A stretch of DNA of 64,000 nucleotides. Origin: Pseudomonas hefeiensis. GTDB lineage: Bacteria > Pseudomonadota > Gammaproteobacteria > Pseudomonadales > Pseudomonadaceae. Location: contig NZ_CP117449.1 of NCBI RefSeq assembly GCF_030687835.1, forward strand, positions 6,329,001 to 6,393,000, read 5' to 3'. This document shows, one piece after another, positions 41,818 through 52,447 of this stretch (positions within the stretch are counted from its first letter, which is position 1; each line of letters opens with the position of its first letter). A program made the translations under genes and the position numbers. The notes under the pieces were generated by a model. That model had not been told where the DNA came from. It saw nothing but the letters and a program-made list of their open reading frames with translations, and searched no databases.

Positions 41818-44692
41818 CTATAAATCATCTTTATTAGCCCATAACAATGCAGCCAAGCCTTCGGCCTCAACCGGACGGCTGATGAGGTAGCCCTGAACCT
41901 CATCACATTGTTCGGCTTTGAGAAATTCGAGCTGCTCTGGCCGTTCGACGCCTTCGGCCACCACTTTGAGCGACAACCCATGGGCCATTGCAATGATTGC
42001 CCGGGTAATGGCCGCGTCTTCGCTACCCTCCTTCAACCCTCGAATGAACGCTTGGTCGATTTTCACGTAATCCACCGGGATGCGCTTGAGGTAGCTCAGG
42101 GAGGAATAGCCGGGTGCCAAAGTCATCGATCGCCAGCTTGACCCCGAGGTCGCGCAATTGCTGGAACGTCGCGATGATGTGCTCAACGCTGTCGAGCAAC
42201 TGGCTTTCAGTCAGCTCCAGTTCCAGGTATTGCGGCGCCAGACCGGTTTCTTCCAGCACTTGCCGAACCAGGCTGACCAGCTTGCCCTGGCGCAACTGAT
42301 GCACCGACAGGTTGACCGACACCCTGATCGGCGCCAGCCCCTCACGCTGCCATTGGCATGCCTGCCAACAGGCCTGACGCAACACGAACTCGCCGATCGG
42401 CCCGATCAGCCCGGTCTCTTCGGCCAGGCTGATGAAATCCCCCGGCGGGACCCTGCCCATGACCGGATGATCCCAGCGTACCAGCGCCTCGGCGGCATTC
42501 AGGCGACCGGTCGTCAGGCATAATTTGGGCTGATAAAAAACCTTCAATTGCTGTTCTTCCAGAGCCTTGCGCAGCTGATTCTCCAATTGCAGACGCTCAA
42601 GCGTGCTGGCCTGAAGGCTGTCGGTATAGAACTGGAAATTGTTGCCGCCCAAGTGCTTGGCATGTTGCATGGCCATGTTCGCCTGGCTGACCAGCGTAGA
42701 GATTTCCCGCGCGTTGTCCGGCAACATGCTGATGCCGATCGAGGCACTGACCACCAGTTCGTGGCCCTCGATAGTGAGCGGCAGACGCAGCTTGGCAGAC
42801 AATCGGGTCGCCACCCGCGCCAGGCTGGAAAGATTGCCGTAGGCGTCGAACAGCACCCCGAACTCATCGCCGGACAAGCGGGCGATGGTGTCCGCTTCGG
42901 GCAACGCATTGATCAGGCGGCGGGCCATCTTCTGCAACAACTGGTCGGCAACATCATGACCGAGGCTATCGTTGAGGAGTTTGAAACGATCCAGGTCGAT
43001 ATGCAGCAATGCCAGGCTGCGTCGTCCGCCCTGACGCACCCGCTGGTGGGCTTCGTGCAGGCGCTCGCGAAACAGCGAGCGGTTCGCCAGCCCCGTGAGC
43101 TCGTCGTAATGGGTCAGGTAACGCATTCGCTCTTCGGATTCGCGCCTGGCCGAAAGATCGGCGAAGAAGCCTACGATATGGCTTACATTTCCCCGAGCAT
43201 CGCGCACCACGTTCAGTTGCAGCCATTGCGGATACAATTCGCCATTGGCCCGAGCCTCCACCAACTCTCCCTGCCAGGTACCGTGCTGCTTGAGCGCCTG
43301 GCGAATGACCGGGTAGTGCCGGCGAGCATCACGACTGCATGGCAGATCAACGACATTGCGTCCCAGCATGTCATCGATATTAAAACCGGTGACCCGCGTG
43401 AAGGCCTGGTTGGCCGCCAGCAGCGCGTAATGCGGGTCAAAAATCACAATGCCTTCGCTGGCGGCCTCGAAAACCGTGGCAGCCAATTGGCGCTGTTGCT
43501 CGAGTTCTTTACGGGTGCTGATGTCTCGCCGGGTACCGACCATGCGCAGCACTCGACCACTGGGGCTGCGCTCCACGGCCCGACCGCGGTCTTCGATCCA
43601 GACCCAATGGCCATCGCCGTGACGTACGCGGTATTCGATCTGATAGTCCTCACTGCGGCCTTTAAGATGCTCTACGAGGGCGCGTTTGAGGGCGGGCAGG
43701 TCTTGAGGATGCAGGCGCGGGGTCAGGTGACTGAGCATCGCTGTGATGTACTCAGGCTCCAGGCCGAACAGTTCCTTGAGCTGGGTGTGATGGACTTCGT
43801 CGGTCTGCAGGTTCCAGTCCCACAACCCCAACTCACTGGCCTTGAGTGCCAGGTCAAGACGGGCTTCGCTCTTGCTCAGAGCCTGGCTGGTCGCCTCCAG
43901 CTCGAGGCTGCGCTGTACCACGCGCGCTTCCAGCCCAACCTGGGCTGTGCGCAATTTTTCCTCGGCGCAGCGGCGTTGTTCAACTTCCCGACCAAGCGCC
44001 TCGTTGAGCTGCGCACTACGGGCTTGAGCCTGCTGCAAATGCTCGATCAGCGCCTGATTCTGAAACCTTCGCAGCATGCCATTTTGGATCAACCGGTTGA
44101 CCTGCCAGGCGACCACGCTGAGTGAGACCAGTACGACCAGCCCGAGCCAGCCCCATCCGCGCTGCTGCTCATCACCGCCCCAGAAGAGATAACCGATGGC
44201 CGGCAACAGGCACGGTAAGGTAAAGGACAAAAATGCCGGAAGGCTCACGGCATAGGCAACGCTGGCCGACAGGGTCGCTGCGCCTATCAGGCCGAATACC
44301 CAGGCTTGTTGCTCGAAGCTGTCAGTCGGAACCAGGGCGACGCCCGCCGCGGCCAATGTCAGGCCGGTCATCGCCGAGCCGAGCAAAAACATTCGCAACC
44401 ATATCGGGTGCGCCTGCCGGCTGGGTATCGCCGAATCGAAGGCCGCGACCTGAATAACTCGCAGTGCCACCAGCGACAGCAACCAGACCAGCCACACACT
44501 GACCTGAAAATGACGCGAAGGTCCCCACAACAACGCGGCGCAAACCAGGCCGTTGACGAGCATGAACAGCGTGGGCAGCAGCGAACCCTGATACAACAGC
44601 CTTGTGCGTTCGACCGCCATTTCCGTGGCGTACTGCTTGCAGATGATCCGTGGCTCCACACAGGGGCCCGCCAGATCGGAATTTAGGGTCAT
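41818..44692 (-). pseudogene. Membrane PAS-PAS-GGDEF-EAL protein, frameshifted in the EAL domain
   Basis: Would be about 957 aa if restored: N-terminal membrane region (about 35-195), coiled coil, two PAS domains (about 280-520), GGDEF domain with active-type SGDEF near residue 605, and EAL domain with AEALVRW near 732. At 42112-42114 an extra G (C on the coding strand) in FGTG turns DDFGTGYSSLSYL into an out-of-frame tail. The remaining EAL part (GYSSLSYLKRIPVDYVKIDQ to WANKDDL) continues in another frame to 41818. The frameshifted product (to 42023) loses the catalytic Lys of VKID, so phosphodiesterase activity should be lost while cyclase activity may remain. Could be a sequencing error. 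Confidence 0.75.
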
Positions 44693-44952
44693 AGGCACTG
44701 TTCTTGTTCTTATTCAGTGGAGCATGGAGAACCCGAAACATGCAGCGAGCATACACAAGGCAACGGCCATCCCACACTGCCCAAGCTCATAAAAATGCTG
44801 AAAAAGTCGCTATTTCATTGGGTCGCATGGCCTTCAAGCGAGCGCCGCCAATGCCTGTGGCCCATGACCAGCCGGTCATCACCGACCCGTCTTTTATCGG
44901 CTGGCGTAAAGCTCGGTTTGCCCGAGGTGCCGCCGCACCCTAGAATGCCCTG

Positions 44953-47136
44953 ATGCGCGATGATCTCTCCCTTCTGCTGAACTCCCTCAACGATGCCCAA
45001 CGCCAGGCCGTAGCTGCCTCCGTGGGTCGACAGTTAGTCCTGGCCGGTGCCGGCTCCGGCAAGACCCGAGTGCTGGTACACCGTATCGCCTGGTTGATCC
45101 AGGTTGAGAACGCCTCGCCCCATTCGGTCCTGTCGGTGACTTTCACCAACAAGGCTGCTGCCGAGATGCGCCATCGCATCGAGCAACTGATGGGCATCAA
45201 CCCCGCCGGCATGTGGGTCGGCACCTTCCACGGCCTGGCGCACCGCTTGTTACGGGCGCATTGGCAGGAAGCCGGCCTGAGCCAGACGTTCCAGATTCTA
45301 GACAGTGACGACCAACAACGTCTGGTCAAGCGGGTGATCCGCGAGCTGGGTCTGGACGAGCAACGCTGGCCGGCCCGTCAGGCCCAGTGGTTCATCAACG
45401 GCCAGAAAGACGAAGGCCTGCGTCCGCAACACATCCAGGCCAGCGGCGATCTGTTCCTGGCGACCATGCGCAGCATCTACGAAGCCTACGAGGCGGCGTG
45501 CCAGCGGGCTGGCGTGATCGACTTCTCCGAACTGCTACTGCGCGCACTGGACCTGTGGCGCGATCACCCAGGCCTGCTGGCGCATTACCAGAAGCGCTTC
45601 CGGCATGTGTTGGTGGACGAGTTCCAGGACACCAACGCCGTGCAATACGCCTGGTTGCGCCTGCTGGCCAAGGGCGGCGACAGCCTGATGGTCGTGGGCG
45701 ACGACGACCAGTCGATCTACGGCTGGCGCGGCGCCAAAATCGAGAATATTCATCAATACTCGGCGGACTTTCCTGACGCCCAAGTGATCCGCCTGGAACA
45801 GAACTACCGCTCCACCGCCGGCATCCTCAAAGCCGCCAACGCCCTGATCGCCAACAACACCGGGCGCCTGGGCAAGGAGCTGTGGACCGACGGCAGCGAA
45901 GGCGAAGCGATCAACCTCTATGCCGCCTTCAACGAACACGATGAAGCCCGCTACGTGGTGGAAACCATCGAGAGCGCGCTGAAAACTGGCCTGGCCCGCA
46001 GTGACATCGCCATCCTGTATCGCTCCAACGCCCAGTCGCGGGTGTTGGAAGAAGCCTTGTTGCGCGAACGCATCCCCTACCGCATCTATGGCGGCCAGCG
46101 CTTCTTCGAGCGCGCCGAAATCAAGAACGCCATGGCCTATCTGCGCCTGCTCGAAGGGCGCGGCAACGACGCGGCCCTGGAGCGGGTGATCAACGTACCG
46201 ACTCGGGGCATTGGCGAGAAAACCGTCGAAGCGATTCGCGACCATGCGCGCCACAGTCATGTGTCCATGTGGGAAGCCATGTGCCTGCTGGTTACCAACA
46301 AAGGCGTAACCGGTCGCGCTGCCGGTGCGCTGAAGGCGTTCATGGACCTGATCGAAGACCTGGCCGCCAAGTGCACCGACATGCCGCTGCATTTGATGGC
46401 CCAGACCGTTATCGAGCAGTCCGGCCTGATTGCCTACCACGAAGCGGAAAAGGGCGAGAAAGGTCAGGCCCGAGTGGAAAACCTTGAGGAACTGGTCAGC
46501 GCCGCACGCAACTTCGAGAACACCGAGGAAGACGAAGAACTTTCGCCACTGTCGGCCTTCCTCGGTCATGCCTCTCTGGAGGCCGGCGACACCCAGGCCG
46601 ACGAGCATGAAGACAGCATCCAGTTGATGACCCTGCACAGTGCCAAGGGCCTGGAATTCCCCTACGTGTTCCTGGTGGGGATGGAAGAGGGCCTGTTCCC
46701 GCACAAGATGAGCCTGGAAGAACCGGGACGCCTGGAAGAAGAGCGGCGCCTGGCCTACGTTGGCATCACCCGCGCCATGCAGAACCTGGTGCTGACGTAT
46801 GCCGAGACCCGGCGCCTGTACGGCAGCGAAACCTACAACAAAGTGTCGCGCTTCGTACGTGAAGTGCCCAAAGGCCTGATTCAGGAAGTGCGGCTGTCCA
46901 ACAGCGTCAGCCGTCCGTTCGGCGGCGGCCAGCAACAGAGCTCCAGCAGTCTGTTTGGCGGCAGCGACATCCCGGAAACTGGCTTCAGTCTCGGCCAGAC
47001 CGTGCGGCACTCGGTGTTCGGCGATGGGGTGATCCTCAACTTCGAAGGCGCCGGCGCCCAGGCCCGGGTCCAGGTGAACTTCAGTGAAGGCAGCAAGTGG
47101 CTGATGCTGGGGTACGCCAAGTTGGAAGCGATCTAG
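44953..47136 (+). CDS. uvrD: DNA helicase II UvrD
   Basis: 727-aa superfamily 1 helicase for nucleotide-excision and mismatch repair. Motif I AGAGSGKTRVL, Ia FTNKAAAEM, II DEFQDTN, III DDDQSIYGWRGA, IV EQNYRS, V LHSAKGLEF and VI YVGITRA are all present. The C-terminal FSLGQTVRHSVFGDGVIL, a Tudor-like tail, is typical of UvrD. Transcribed alone. The upstream 260 bp holds no clear LexA box. Confidence 0.97.
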   Translation: MRDDLSLLLNSLNDAQRQAVAASVGRQLVLAGAGSGKTRVLVHRIAWLIQVENASPHSVLSVTFTNKAAAEMRHRIEQLMGINPAGMWVGTFHGLAHRLLRAHWQEAGLSQTFQILDSDDQQRLVKRVIRELGLDEQRWPARQAQWFINGQKDEGLRPQHIQASGDLFLATMRSIYEAYEAACQRAGVIDFSELLLRALDLWRDHPGLLAHYQKRFRHVLVDEFQDTNAVQYAWLRLLAKGGDSLMVVGDDDQSIYGWRGAKIENIHQYSADFPDAQVIRLEQNYRSTAGILKAANALIANNTGRLGKELWTDGSEGEAINLYAAFNEHDEARYVVETIESALKTGLARSDIAILYRSNAQSRVLEEALLRERIPYRIYGGQRFFERAEIKNAMAYLRLLEGRGNDAALERVINVPTRGIGEKTVEAIRDHARHSHVSMWEAMCLLVTNKGVTGRAAGALKAFMDLIEDLAAKCTDMPLHLMAQTVIEQSGLIAYHEAEKGEKGQARVENLEELVSAARNFENTEEDEELSPLSAFLGHASLEAGDTQADEHEDSIQLMTLHSAKGLEFPYVFLVGMEEGLFPHKMSLEEPGRLEEERRLAYVGITRAMQNLVLTYAETRRLYGSETYNKVSRFVREVPKGLIQEVRLSNSVSRPFGGGQQQSSSSLFGGSDIPETGFSLGQTVRHSVFGDGVILNFEGAGAQARVQVNFSEGSKWLMLGYAKLEAI

Positions 47137-47160
47137 AGATTTCGTAAGAAGTACCTTGCA

Positions 47161-47249
47161 GTGGGAGCAAGGCTTGCCCGCGAGGCGGTGGCACAATCGA
47201 CACAGATGCGTCAGACCGATCGCTATCACGGGCAAGCCTTACTCCCACA
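47161..47249. repeat. REPIN element
   Basis: GTGGGAGCAAGGCTTGCCCG ... CGGGCAAGCCTTACTCCCAC. The remaining 200 bp up to the next gene show no recognisable feature except a single DnaA-box-like CTATCCACA at 47423. Confidence 0.85.
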
Positions 47250-47448
47250 GGTATCTCTCCCATCCCTCATTAGTTTCCGACCGAACTTATTACCTTTTCC
47301 TACAGCCCAAAGCGAACAAGCCCTCTTGCGCAGGCTGAACCTGAACCTCACCTGTCACGCAAAAGCCCGAAACACTCTGTCGCTAGCCAGCAACAGTTCA
47401 CCTGTGCAACATGGCGCGCGTGCTATCCACAAATGGGAATGCCCTTAT

Positions 47449-48324
47449 ATGAAACGTTTTCTTAGCATCGCCATGGCGTTGTGCATCGGCCTGACGATGG
47501 CCATCGACGCCAATGCCGCCAAACGCTTTGGCGGTGGTAAAAGCTCGGGCGCTGCCCCGACCCACCAGACCAGCCAGATGGCACCGTCCTCTGCGGCCGG
47601 CTCTACCGCGGCTACCGCGGGCGCGGCCGGTGCGGCTGGCGCCGCCACCAAGGCCAGCGGTGCTTCGCGCTGGCTCGGCCCCCTGGCCGGCATCGCCGCC
47701 GGTGGTCTGCTCGCCTCCATGTTCATGGGCGACGGCTTCCAGGGCATGCAGATCTTCGACATCCTGATCATGGCGGTCATCGCCTTCCTGGTCTTCCGCT
47801 TCATTGCCGCCCGTCGTCGCAAGCAACAGGAGCAACTCGCTCCCGCCGGTCATGCGCCGATGCAGCGTGAAACGTTCGACCAGCAGCCTGCCGGCGGTTC
47901 GATCTTCGGCGGTTCGGCAGCTCCCGTGGCTGCTCGTCCGGTGATCAACGCGCCAGCCTGGTTCAACGAAGAGCGCTTCATCGAAGCTGCGCGCAACCAT
48001 TTCATGTCCCTGCAGCAACACTGGGATGCGAACGAAATGGACAAGATCTCTGAGTTCGTGACCCCGCAACTGCTGGAATTCCTCAAGCGCGAGCGGGCCG
48101 AACTGGGTGATGGCTTCCAGTCGACCTACATCGACAATCTGCAAGTACAACTGGACGGCGTCGATGATCGCGCCGACAAGACCATCGCCACCCTGACCTT
48201 CAACGGTGTGTCGAAGGACTCGCGCTTCGACAAGGGCGAAGCGTTCAGCGAAAGCTGGAACATGGAACGTCCTCAAGGCGAAAACCAGCCTTGGCTGGTG
48301 GCCGGTATCCGCCAGAACAGCTGA
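47449..48324 (+). CDS. Tim44-domain membrane protein
   Basis: 291 aa: signal sequence (LSIAMALCIGLTMAIDANAA), a low-complexity Ala/Ser/Gly segment (about 35-75), a membrane region (SRWLGPLAGIAAGGLLASMF, IFDILIMAVIAFLVFRFIA), and a C-terminal Tim44-like domain (FIEAARNHFMSLQQHWDANE, VTPQLLEFLKRE, ESWNMER). Tim44-like bacterial proteins are inner-membrane proteins of unclear role. Start at MKRFLSIAM (47449) gives a proper signal; longer in-frame starts run into REP sequence. Confidence 0.88.
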   Translation: MKRFLSIAMALCIGLTMAIDANAAKRFGGGKSSGAAPTHQTSQMAPSSAAGSTAATAGAAGAAGAATKASGASRWLGPLAGIAAGGLLASMFMGDGFQGMQIFDILIMAVIAFLVFRFIAARRRKQQEQLAPAGHAPMQRETFDQQPAGGSIFGGSAAPVAARPVINAPAWFNEERFIEAARNHFMSLQQHWDANEMDKISEFVTPQLLEFLKRERAELGDGFQSTYIDNLQVQLDGVDDRADKTIATLTFNGVSKDSRFDKGEAFSESWNMERPQGENQPWLVAGIRQNS

Positions 48325-48352
48325 TCCTCACTCGCGTTTCTTATGTTGAAAT

Positions 48353-48378
48353 AAAACCCCGGCCCAGGCCGGGGTTTT
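48353..48378 (+). terminator. Intrinsic terminator
   Basis: AAAACCCCGGCC / GGCCGGGGTTTT stem with the T run in the 3' arm, 29 bp after the Tim44 gene stop. Symmetrical, so potentially bidirectional. Confidence 0.85.
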
Positions 48379-48460
48379 CTATTTCGCGATTGCATCTATT
48401 GCGAGCTACTGTATAAACCGCTCCATATAAACCGCGCCATGAGAAAGAGGATCCCCGGAC

Positions 48461-48868
48461 GTGGAAGAAATTATCGAACAACTGCGTGAAGCCAACGAAC
48501 CTGTACCGGTTCCACTTGAGTTGCCTGATGAAGACTTGCTGGTGGAAATCGAAGAGCAGTTGTTCATCGACATTCCATTCGTGTTCAGAGAGTTTTTACT
48601 GACGGTCAGCGATGTCGTCTACGGCAGCCTGGAGCCCGTCACCGTCACCGACCCGCAGTCCCACACCTATCTGCCAGATGTGGCCGCCAATGCCTGGGAT
48701 GCCGGTGTCGACCGTAGCCTGATCCCGATCTGCCAGGACGGCGACGACTATTACTGCGTCGAAGAAGACGGGACCGTGGTGCTGTGGCAAGCCGAAGAAG
48801 AGCTGATTGCCGAAGAAACCTGGGAATCGGTCTGGCACTGGGCCCGGGACGTCTGGCTGGAGAGCTGA
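48461..48868 (+). CDS. SMI1/KNR4 (SUKH) family protein
   Basis: 135 aa, very acidic, from a GTG start with AGAGGA upstream. Pattern LELPDEDLLVEIEEQLFIDIP, FREFLLTVSDVVYG, then ICQDGDDYYCVEEDGTVVLW and a Trp-rich end, typical of SUKH-fold proteins. SUKH members often are immunity proteins of polymorphic toxins, but none is adjacent here, so a housekeeping or orphan role is equally possible. Confidence 0.8.
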   Translation: MEEIIEQLREANEPVPVPLELPDEDLLVEIEEQLFIDIPFVFREFLLTVSDVVYGSLEPVTVTDPQSHTYLPDVAANAWDAGVDRSLIPICQDGDDYYCVEEDGTVVLWQAEEELIAEETWESVWHWARDVWLES

Positions 48869-48890
48869 TCCGCCGGGTACCCGCCGCCGG

Positions 48891-50654
48891 TCAATGCCCG
48901 GATGATTCCTTGTGATTGTCCAGGGTTTCCAGCAAAGCCACCTGCATCCGCGTATGCAGGCGAATGAACCAGCGCCAGAGCAGTGCCGCCACGGCAGTCG
49001 CTACCACGGCGATCAGTACGAGCAACTTGTTGGTCGGCAGAATGCTGGCCGACAAGGCTGCCAAGAGCAGGAAAATCATCAGCAGCGAGAGAATCGGGAT
49101 CACTTCGGCGATCACCCGACGCACGCGCTGGGTGTGGCGGCCGGCCATCTCCGGCTTCACGCCCATCTCCGCCAGCAGCATCGACAACGCCTTGAGCTTG
49201 CGATACGCGGCAATCAAAAACGGCAGCGACAACAACAACGCCCCGCCCCAGATCAGCGCTTTCTGCCAACTCGGGTCGCTGATCCAGGCTTGCAGATAAG
49301 CCGACATCTGTTCGGCAAAGTAGCCACCGGCGATAAAAATCGCGATGACCAGCGCCAAGTTGACGCCCACCTGCAGCAAAATCCGCCGGATCATGGCGGC
49401 CACCAGCGCGCCCTCCCCTTGGGGTTGAATGCTGCGCAGCCACTCGCCATACATCCCCAGCACTCGCGACAACCGTTGTGGCATGACGGCAGCCAGCCTG
49501 ACCGATAAAGGGTCGGCGGCCCGGATCAGGTAAGGCGTCAGCAGAGTAGTCAGTACCGAAACCGCGACTGCTACCGGATAAAGGAAATCGCTGGTGACCT
49601 GCAGGGTCATCCCCAGCGACGCGATGATGAAGGAAAATTCGCCGATCTGTGAAAGGCCCATCCCGACTCGCAGTGAAGTGCGCCCGTCGTTGCCAGCAAT
49701 AAAGGCACCGAGGCCGCAGGACAGCATCTTGCCCAACACCACTGCGGCGGTGATCACTGCAATCGGCCAAGCGTATTGGAGCAATATGACCGGATCGAGC
49801 ATCAGGCCGATGGCCACGAAGAAAATCGCGCTGAACAGGTCACGCACCGGCTCCACCAGCCGCTCGATTTTCAGCAACTGTCGCGACTCGGCCATGATCG
49901 CGCCGATCAGAAACGCTCCCAATACCATGCTGTATTCCAGCTTTACCACCAGCAGGCAAAAGCCGAAACACAGGCCCAGCACGGTGATCAGCAACATCTC
50001 GTCGCTGTCGAACTTCGCCACGTAAGCCAGCAGTCTCGGCACCAGCAAAATGCCGATCACCAGGGCGACAATCATGAATAACGACAATTTTCCGACCGTG
50101 GAAAACACCTCGCCGGAGCTGACCGTACCGCTGACAGCGATACTCGACAGCAAGGCGATAATGCCTATGCCCAGGATGTCTTCGACGATCAAGACCCCAA
50201 AGATCAACTGCGCAAAGCGCTCGTTCTTCATCTTCAGGTCATTGAGGGCTTTGACGATGATGGTGGTCGAGGAGATGGCCAGGATTGCCCCGAGGAACAA
50301 CGAATCCATGGTGTTCCAGTCGAACCAGCGCCCGATTTCGTAGCCGATCCAGATCATCAAGACAATTTCGAGGAACGCCGCGATGAACGCCGTGGCGCCC
50401 ACCTTGAACAACTTGCGCAGGCTGAACTCCAGCCCCAGATAAAACATGAGGAAGATGACCCCCAACTCGGCCAGGGTCCTGATCGTATCTTCGTCGTGGA
50501 TGAAACCGAACGGCGGCGTATGCGGGCCGATGATGAAGCCGGCAACGATGTAACCCAGCACCACCGGTTGTTTGAAACGGTGAAAGAGTACGGTGACCAG
50601 CCCCGCTGCCATCATGATGATTGCCAGGTCTTGAATAAAGCTGATGGCATGCAT
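48891..50654 (-). CDS. CPA2-family cation:proton antiporter (KefB/KefC-like)
   Basis: 587-aa inner-membrane antiporter. About 12 helices of the Na+/H+ exchanger domain occupy the first 390 residues (GYIVAGFIIGPHTPPFGFI, LGVIFLMFYLGLEFSLRKL, LGAFLIGAIMAES, GMGLSQIGEFSFI). Three or four further helices follow, without the usual cytoplasmic TrkA-N (RCK) domain. Likely exports K+ or Na+ in exchange for H+. The lack of RCK suggests regulation unlike glutathione-gated KefB/C. Confidence 0.88.
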   Translation of the reverse strand: MHAISFIQDLAIIMMAAGLVTVLFHRFKQPVVLGYIVAGFIIGPHTPPFGFIHDEDTIRTLAELGVIFLMFYLGLEFSLRKLFKVGATAFIAAFLEIVLMIWIGYEIGRWFDWNTMDSLFLGAILAISSTTIIVKALNDLKMKNERFAQLIFGVLIVEDILGIGIIALLSSIAVSGTVSSGEVFSTVGKLSLFMIVALVIGILLVPRLLAYVAKFDSDEMLLITVLGLCFGFCLLVVKLEYSMVLGAFLIGAIMAESRQLLKIERLVEPVRDLFSAIFFVAIGLMLDPVILLQYAWPIAVITAAVVLGKMLSCGLGAFIAGNDGRTSLRVGMGLSQIGEFSFIIASLGMTLQVTSDFLYPVAVAVSVLTTLLTPYLIRAADPLSVRLAAVMPQRLSRVLGMYGEWLRSIQPQGEGALVAAMIRRILLQVGVNLALVIAIFIAGGYFAEQMSAYLQAWISDPSWQKALIWGGALLLSLPFLIAAYRKLKALSMLLAEMGVKPEMAGRHTQRVRRVIAEVIPILSLLMIFLLLAALSASILPTNKLLVLIAVVATAVAALLWRWFIRLHTRMQVALLETLDNHKESSGH

Positions 50655-50911
50655 GGTGGGGCTCCCTGTTCAAATGACCCATCACAGAGCTGGATAAGTC
50701 CGTTTCCTTTGTAGGAAATACCCCCGCAAGGGGCTTTTGAAGGGTAACACCGCGACTTCCGACAAAAAGACAGTGCAATATATGGAAACAGATCCGCCGG
50801 GGCGTGACGGCAACCACAGGCGCAGCGTCCCGATATCGGTGGTTTGAAAAACCTTCCAGCACCCGCAGAGGTGCCCTCCCCGAAATTGCTGCCTTGAACC
50901 GTGAGTACGTT

Positions 50912-51397
50912 ATGGAACCCGGAAACGCCCAGCTGTCGATGACGGTGTTGATGACCCCCGATATGGCCAACTTCTCTGGCAATGTCCACGGCGGCACCTT
51001 GCTCAAATACCTCGACGAAGTCGCCTACGCCTGCGCCAGCCGTTACGCCGGACGCTATGTAGTGACGCTGTCGGTTGACCAGGTGATTTTTCGCGAGCCG
51101 ATTCATGTCGGCGAACTGGTGACGTTTCTGGCGTCGGTGAATTACACCGGTAACACGTCAATGGAAGTGGGCATCAAGGTCGTGACGGAAAACATTCGTG
51201 AACGCTCGGTGCGCCACACCAACAGCTGCTTCTTCACCATGGTTGCGGTGGACGACCAGAGAAAACCCGCCGCCGTCCCGCCATTGCAACCGCAGAACAG
51301 CGAAGCAAAACGCCGTTACGAACAAGCCCAGCAGCGTCGGCAGATTCGCCAGGAGCTGGAGAGGCGGTATCAGGCAATCAAGGCGGACGGGCCTTAA
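50912..51397 (+). CDS. Acyl-CoA thioesterase, hotdog fold
   Basis: 161 aa. MANFSGNVHGGTLLKYLDEVAYACASRYAG holds the Asp-containing hotdog helix, followed by VTLSVDQVIFREPIHVGELV. C-terminal charged tail (EAKRRYEQAQQRRQIRQELE). Belongs to the YciA/ACOT branch, hydrolysing acyl-CoA. Start at MEPGNAQ; an in-frame extension to 50804 overlaps an unlikely leader. Second such thioesterase in the window (see 3808). Confidence 0.88.
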   Translation: MEPGNAQLSMTVLMTPDMANFSGNVHGGTLLKYLDEVAYACASRYAGRYVVTLSVDQVIFREPIHVGELVTFLASVNYTGNTSMEVGIKVVTENIRERSVRHTNSCFFTMVAVDDQRKPAAVPPLQPQNSEAKRRYEQAQQRRQIRQELERRYQAIKADGP

Positions 51398-51455
51398 CCG
51401 ATAGACCGAGCGCGCCCGTCACGAGCAAGGTCGTTCCCGCAGCGATTCACGTTGA

Positions 51456-52328
51456 TCAGAGAGTAATCGGAACCGCCTCGAACCTTACCCGAGGATGGAC
51501 AATCCGGTCCTGGGCGCGTACCAGTTCCAACTCGTAACTGGCACACGCCTGGGTTTCCAGCAGTACTTCATGCACGGCTGCAGCAGTGAATTCGAGCGCC
51601 GCCACCAGGCTGTCCCCCAGCAACACCCGCGCCAGGAACAGCCCCGACGTCAGATCGCCCACGCCCACCGGCTGGCGAGGGAAAGCCAGTAACGGCCGGC
51701 GCAGATGCCAGCTACCGTCGGCGGTCACCAACAACATTTCGAAGCTGTCCTGCGGCTTGCCGGGATAGGCCAGATGCTTGACCAGCACGGCCTTGGGCCC
51801 GCGGGCCAACAGCGAACGGGCCATGGCCAGGCAGTCCAACAGCGACTGCGCCTTGCGTCCCGAAAAACTGTCCAGCTCCAGTTGGTTCGGGCACATGATG
51901 TCCGCCACGCAAGCAGCTTCTTCCAAAAGGAAATCGCTCACCTCGGGCGCCACGATGCAACCCTTCTCCGGATGCCCCATGACCGGATCACACAAATAGA
52001 TCGCCTTGGGATTGCACGCCTTGATCCGCGTCACCCCGGCCAGAATCGCCCGTCCTTGGGCGGCGCTGCCCAGGTAACCGGAGAGCACCGCATCACAATT
52101 GCCCAGCTCGCCGATTGCTGCGATGCCCTCCACCAATGCCGGTATCTGCTCAGAGGCAAGCACGTCGCCGGTCCACTGTCCGTACTGAGTGTGATTGGAA
52201 AATTGCACGGTGTTGAGCGGCCAGACGTTCACCCCAACCCGTTGCATCGGAAAGACTGAAGCGCTGTTACCGGCGTGACCAAACACCACATGGGACTGGA
52301 TGGCAAGCAGATGAGGGGTACGTTTCAT
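51456..52328 (-). CDS. pdxY: Pyridoxal kinase PdxY
   Basis: 290-aa ribokinase-family kinase phosphorylating pyridoxal to PLP in the salvage pathway. [26 protein letters not shown] opens the family, [12 protein letters not shown] follows, and the catalytic Asp is in [17 protein letters not shown]. Start [13 protein letters not shown] at 52328 is the standard one; the in-frame extension upstream is not conserved. Confidence 0.95.
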   Translation of the reverse strand: MKRTPHLLAIQSHVVFGHAGNSASVFPMQRVGVNVWPLNTVQFSNHTQYGQWTGDVLASEQIPALVEGIAAIGELGNCDAVLSGYLGSAAQGRAILAGVTRIKACNPKAIYLCDPVMGHPEKGCIVAPEVSDFLLEEAACVADIMCPNQLELDSFSGRKAQSLLDCLAMARSLLARGPKAVLVKHLAYPGKPQDSFEMLLVTADGSWHLRRPLLAFPRQPVGVGDLTSGLFLARVLLGDSLVAALEFTAAAVHEVLLETQACASYELELVRAQDRIVHPRVRFEAVPITL

Positions 52329-52447
52329 GCGGGATGTGTCCGTAAAACGAATGAAATTCAAGCCGCGCAGTATGCGACTAAACGCAACCTGTACGACAGA
52401 CCGGGGACACAGTTAAGCTGACAGCAACTTGTAGGAGCACTTCGTTC

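Noticed and set aside
42548..44125. 525-aa plus-strand ORF opposite the GGDEF/EAL gene
   Set aside because: Shadow ORF with no domain character; the minus frame shows PAS, SGDEF and EAL motifs.
44693..44952. LexA box or promoter element upstream of uvrD
   Set aside because: I could not find a CTG-N10-CAG type palindrome of acceptable quality in this gap.
45535..47235. 566-aa minus-strand ORF opposite uvrD
   Set aside because: Shadow of uvrD, whose helicase motifs are complete in the plus frame.
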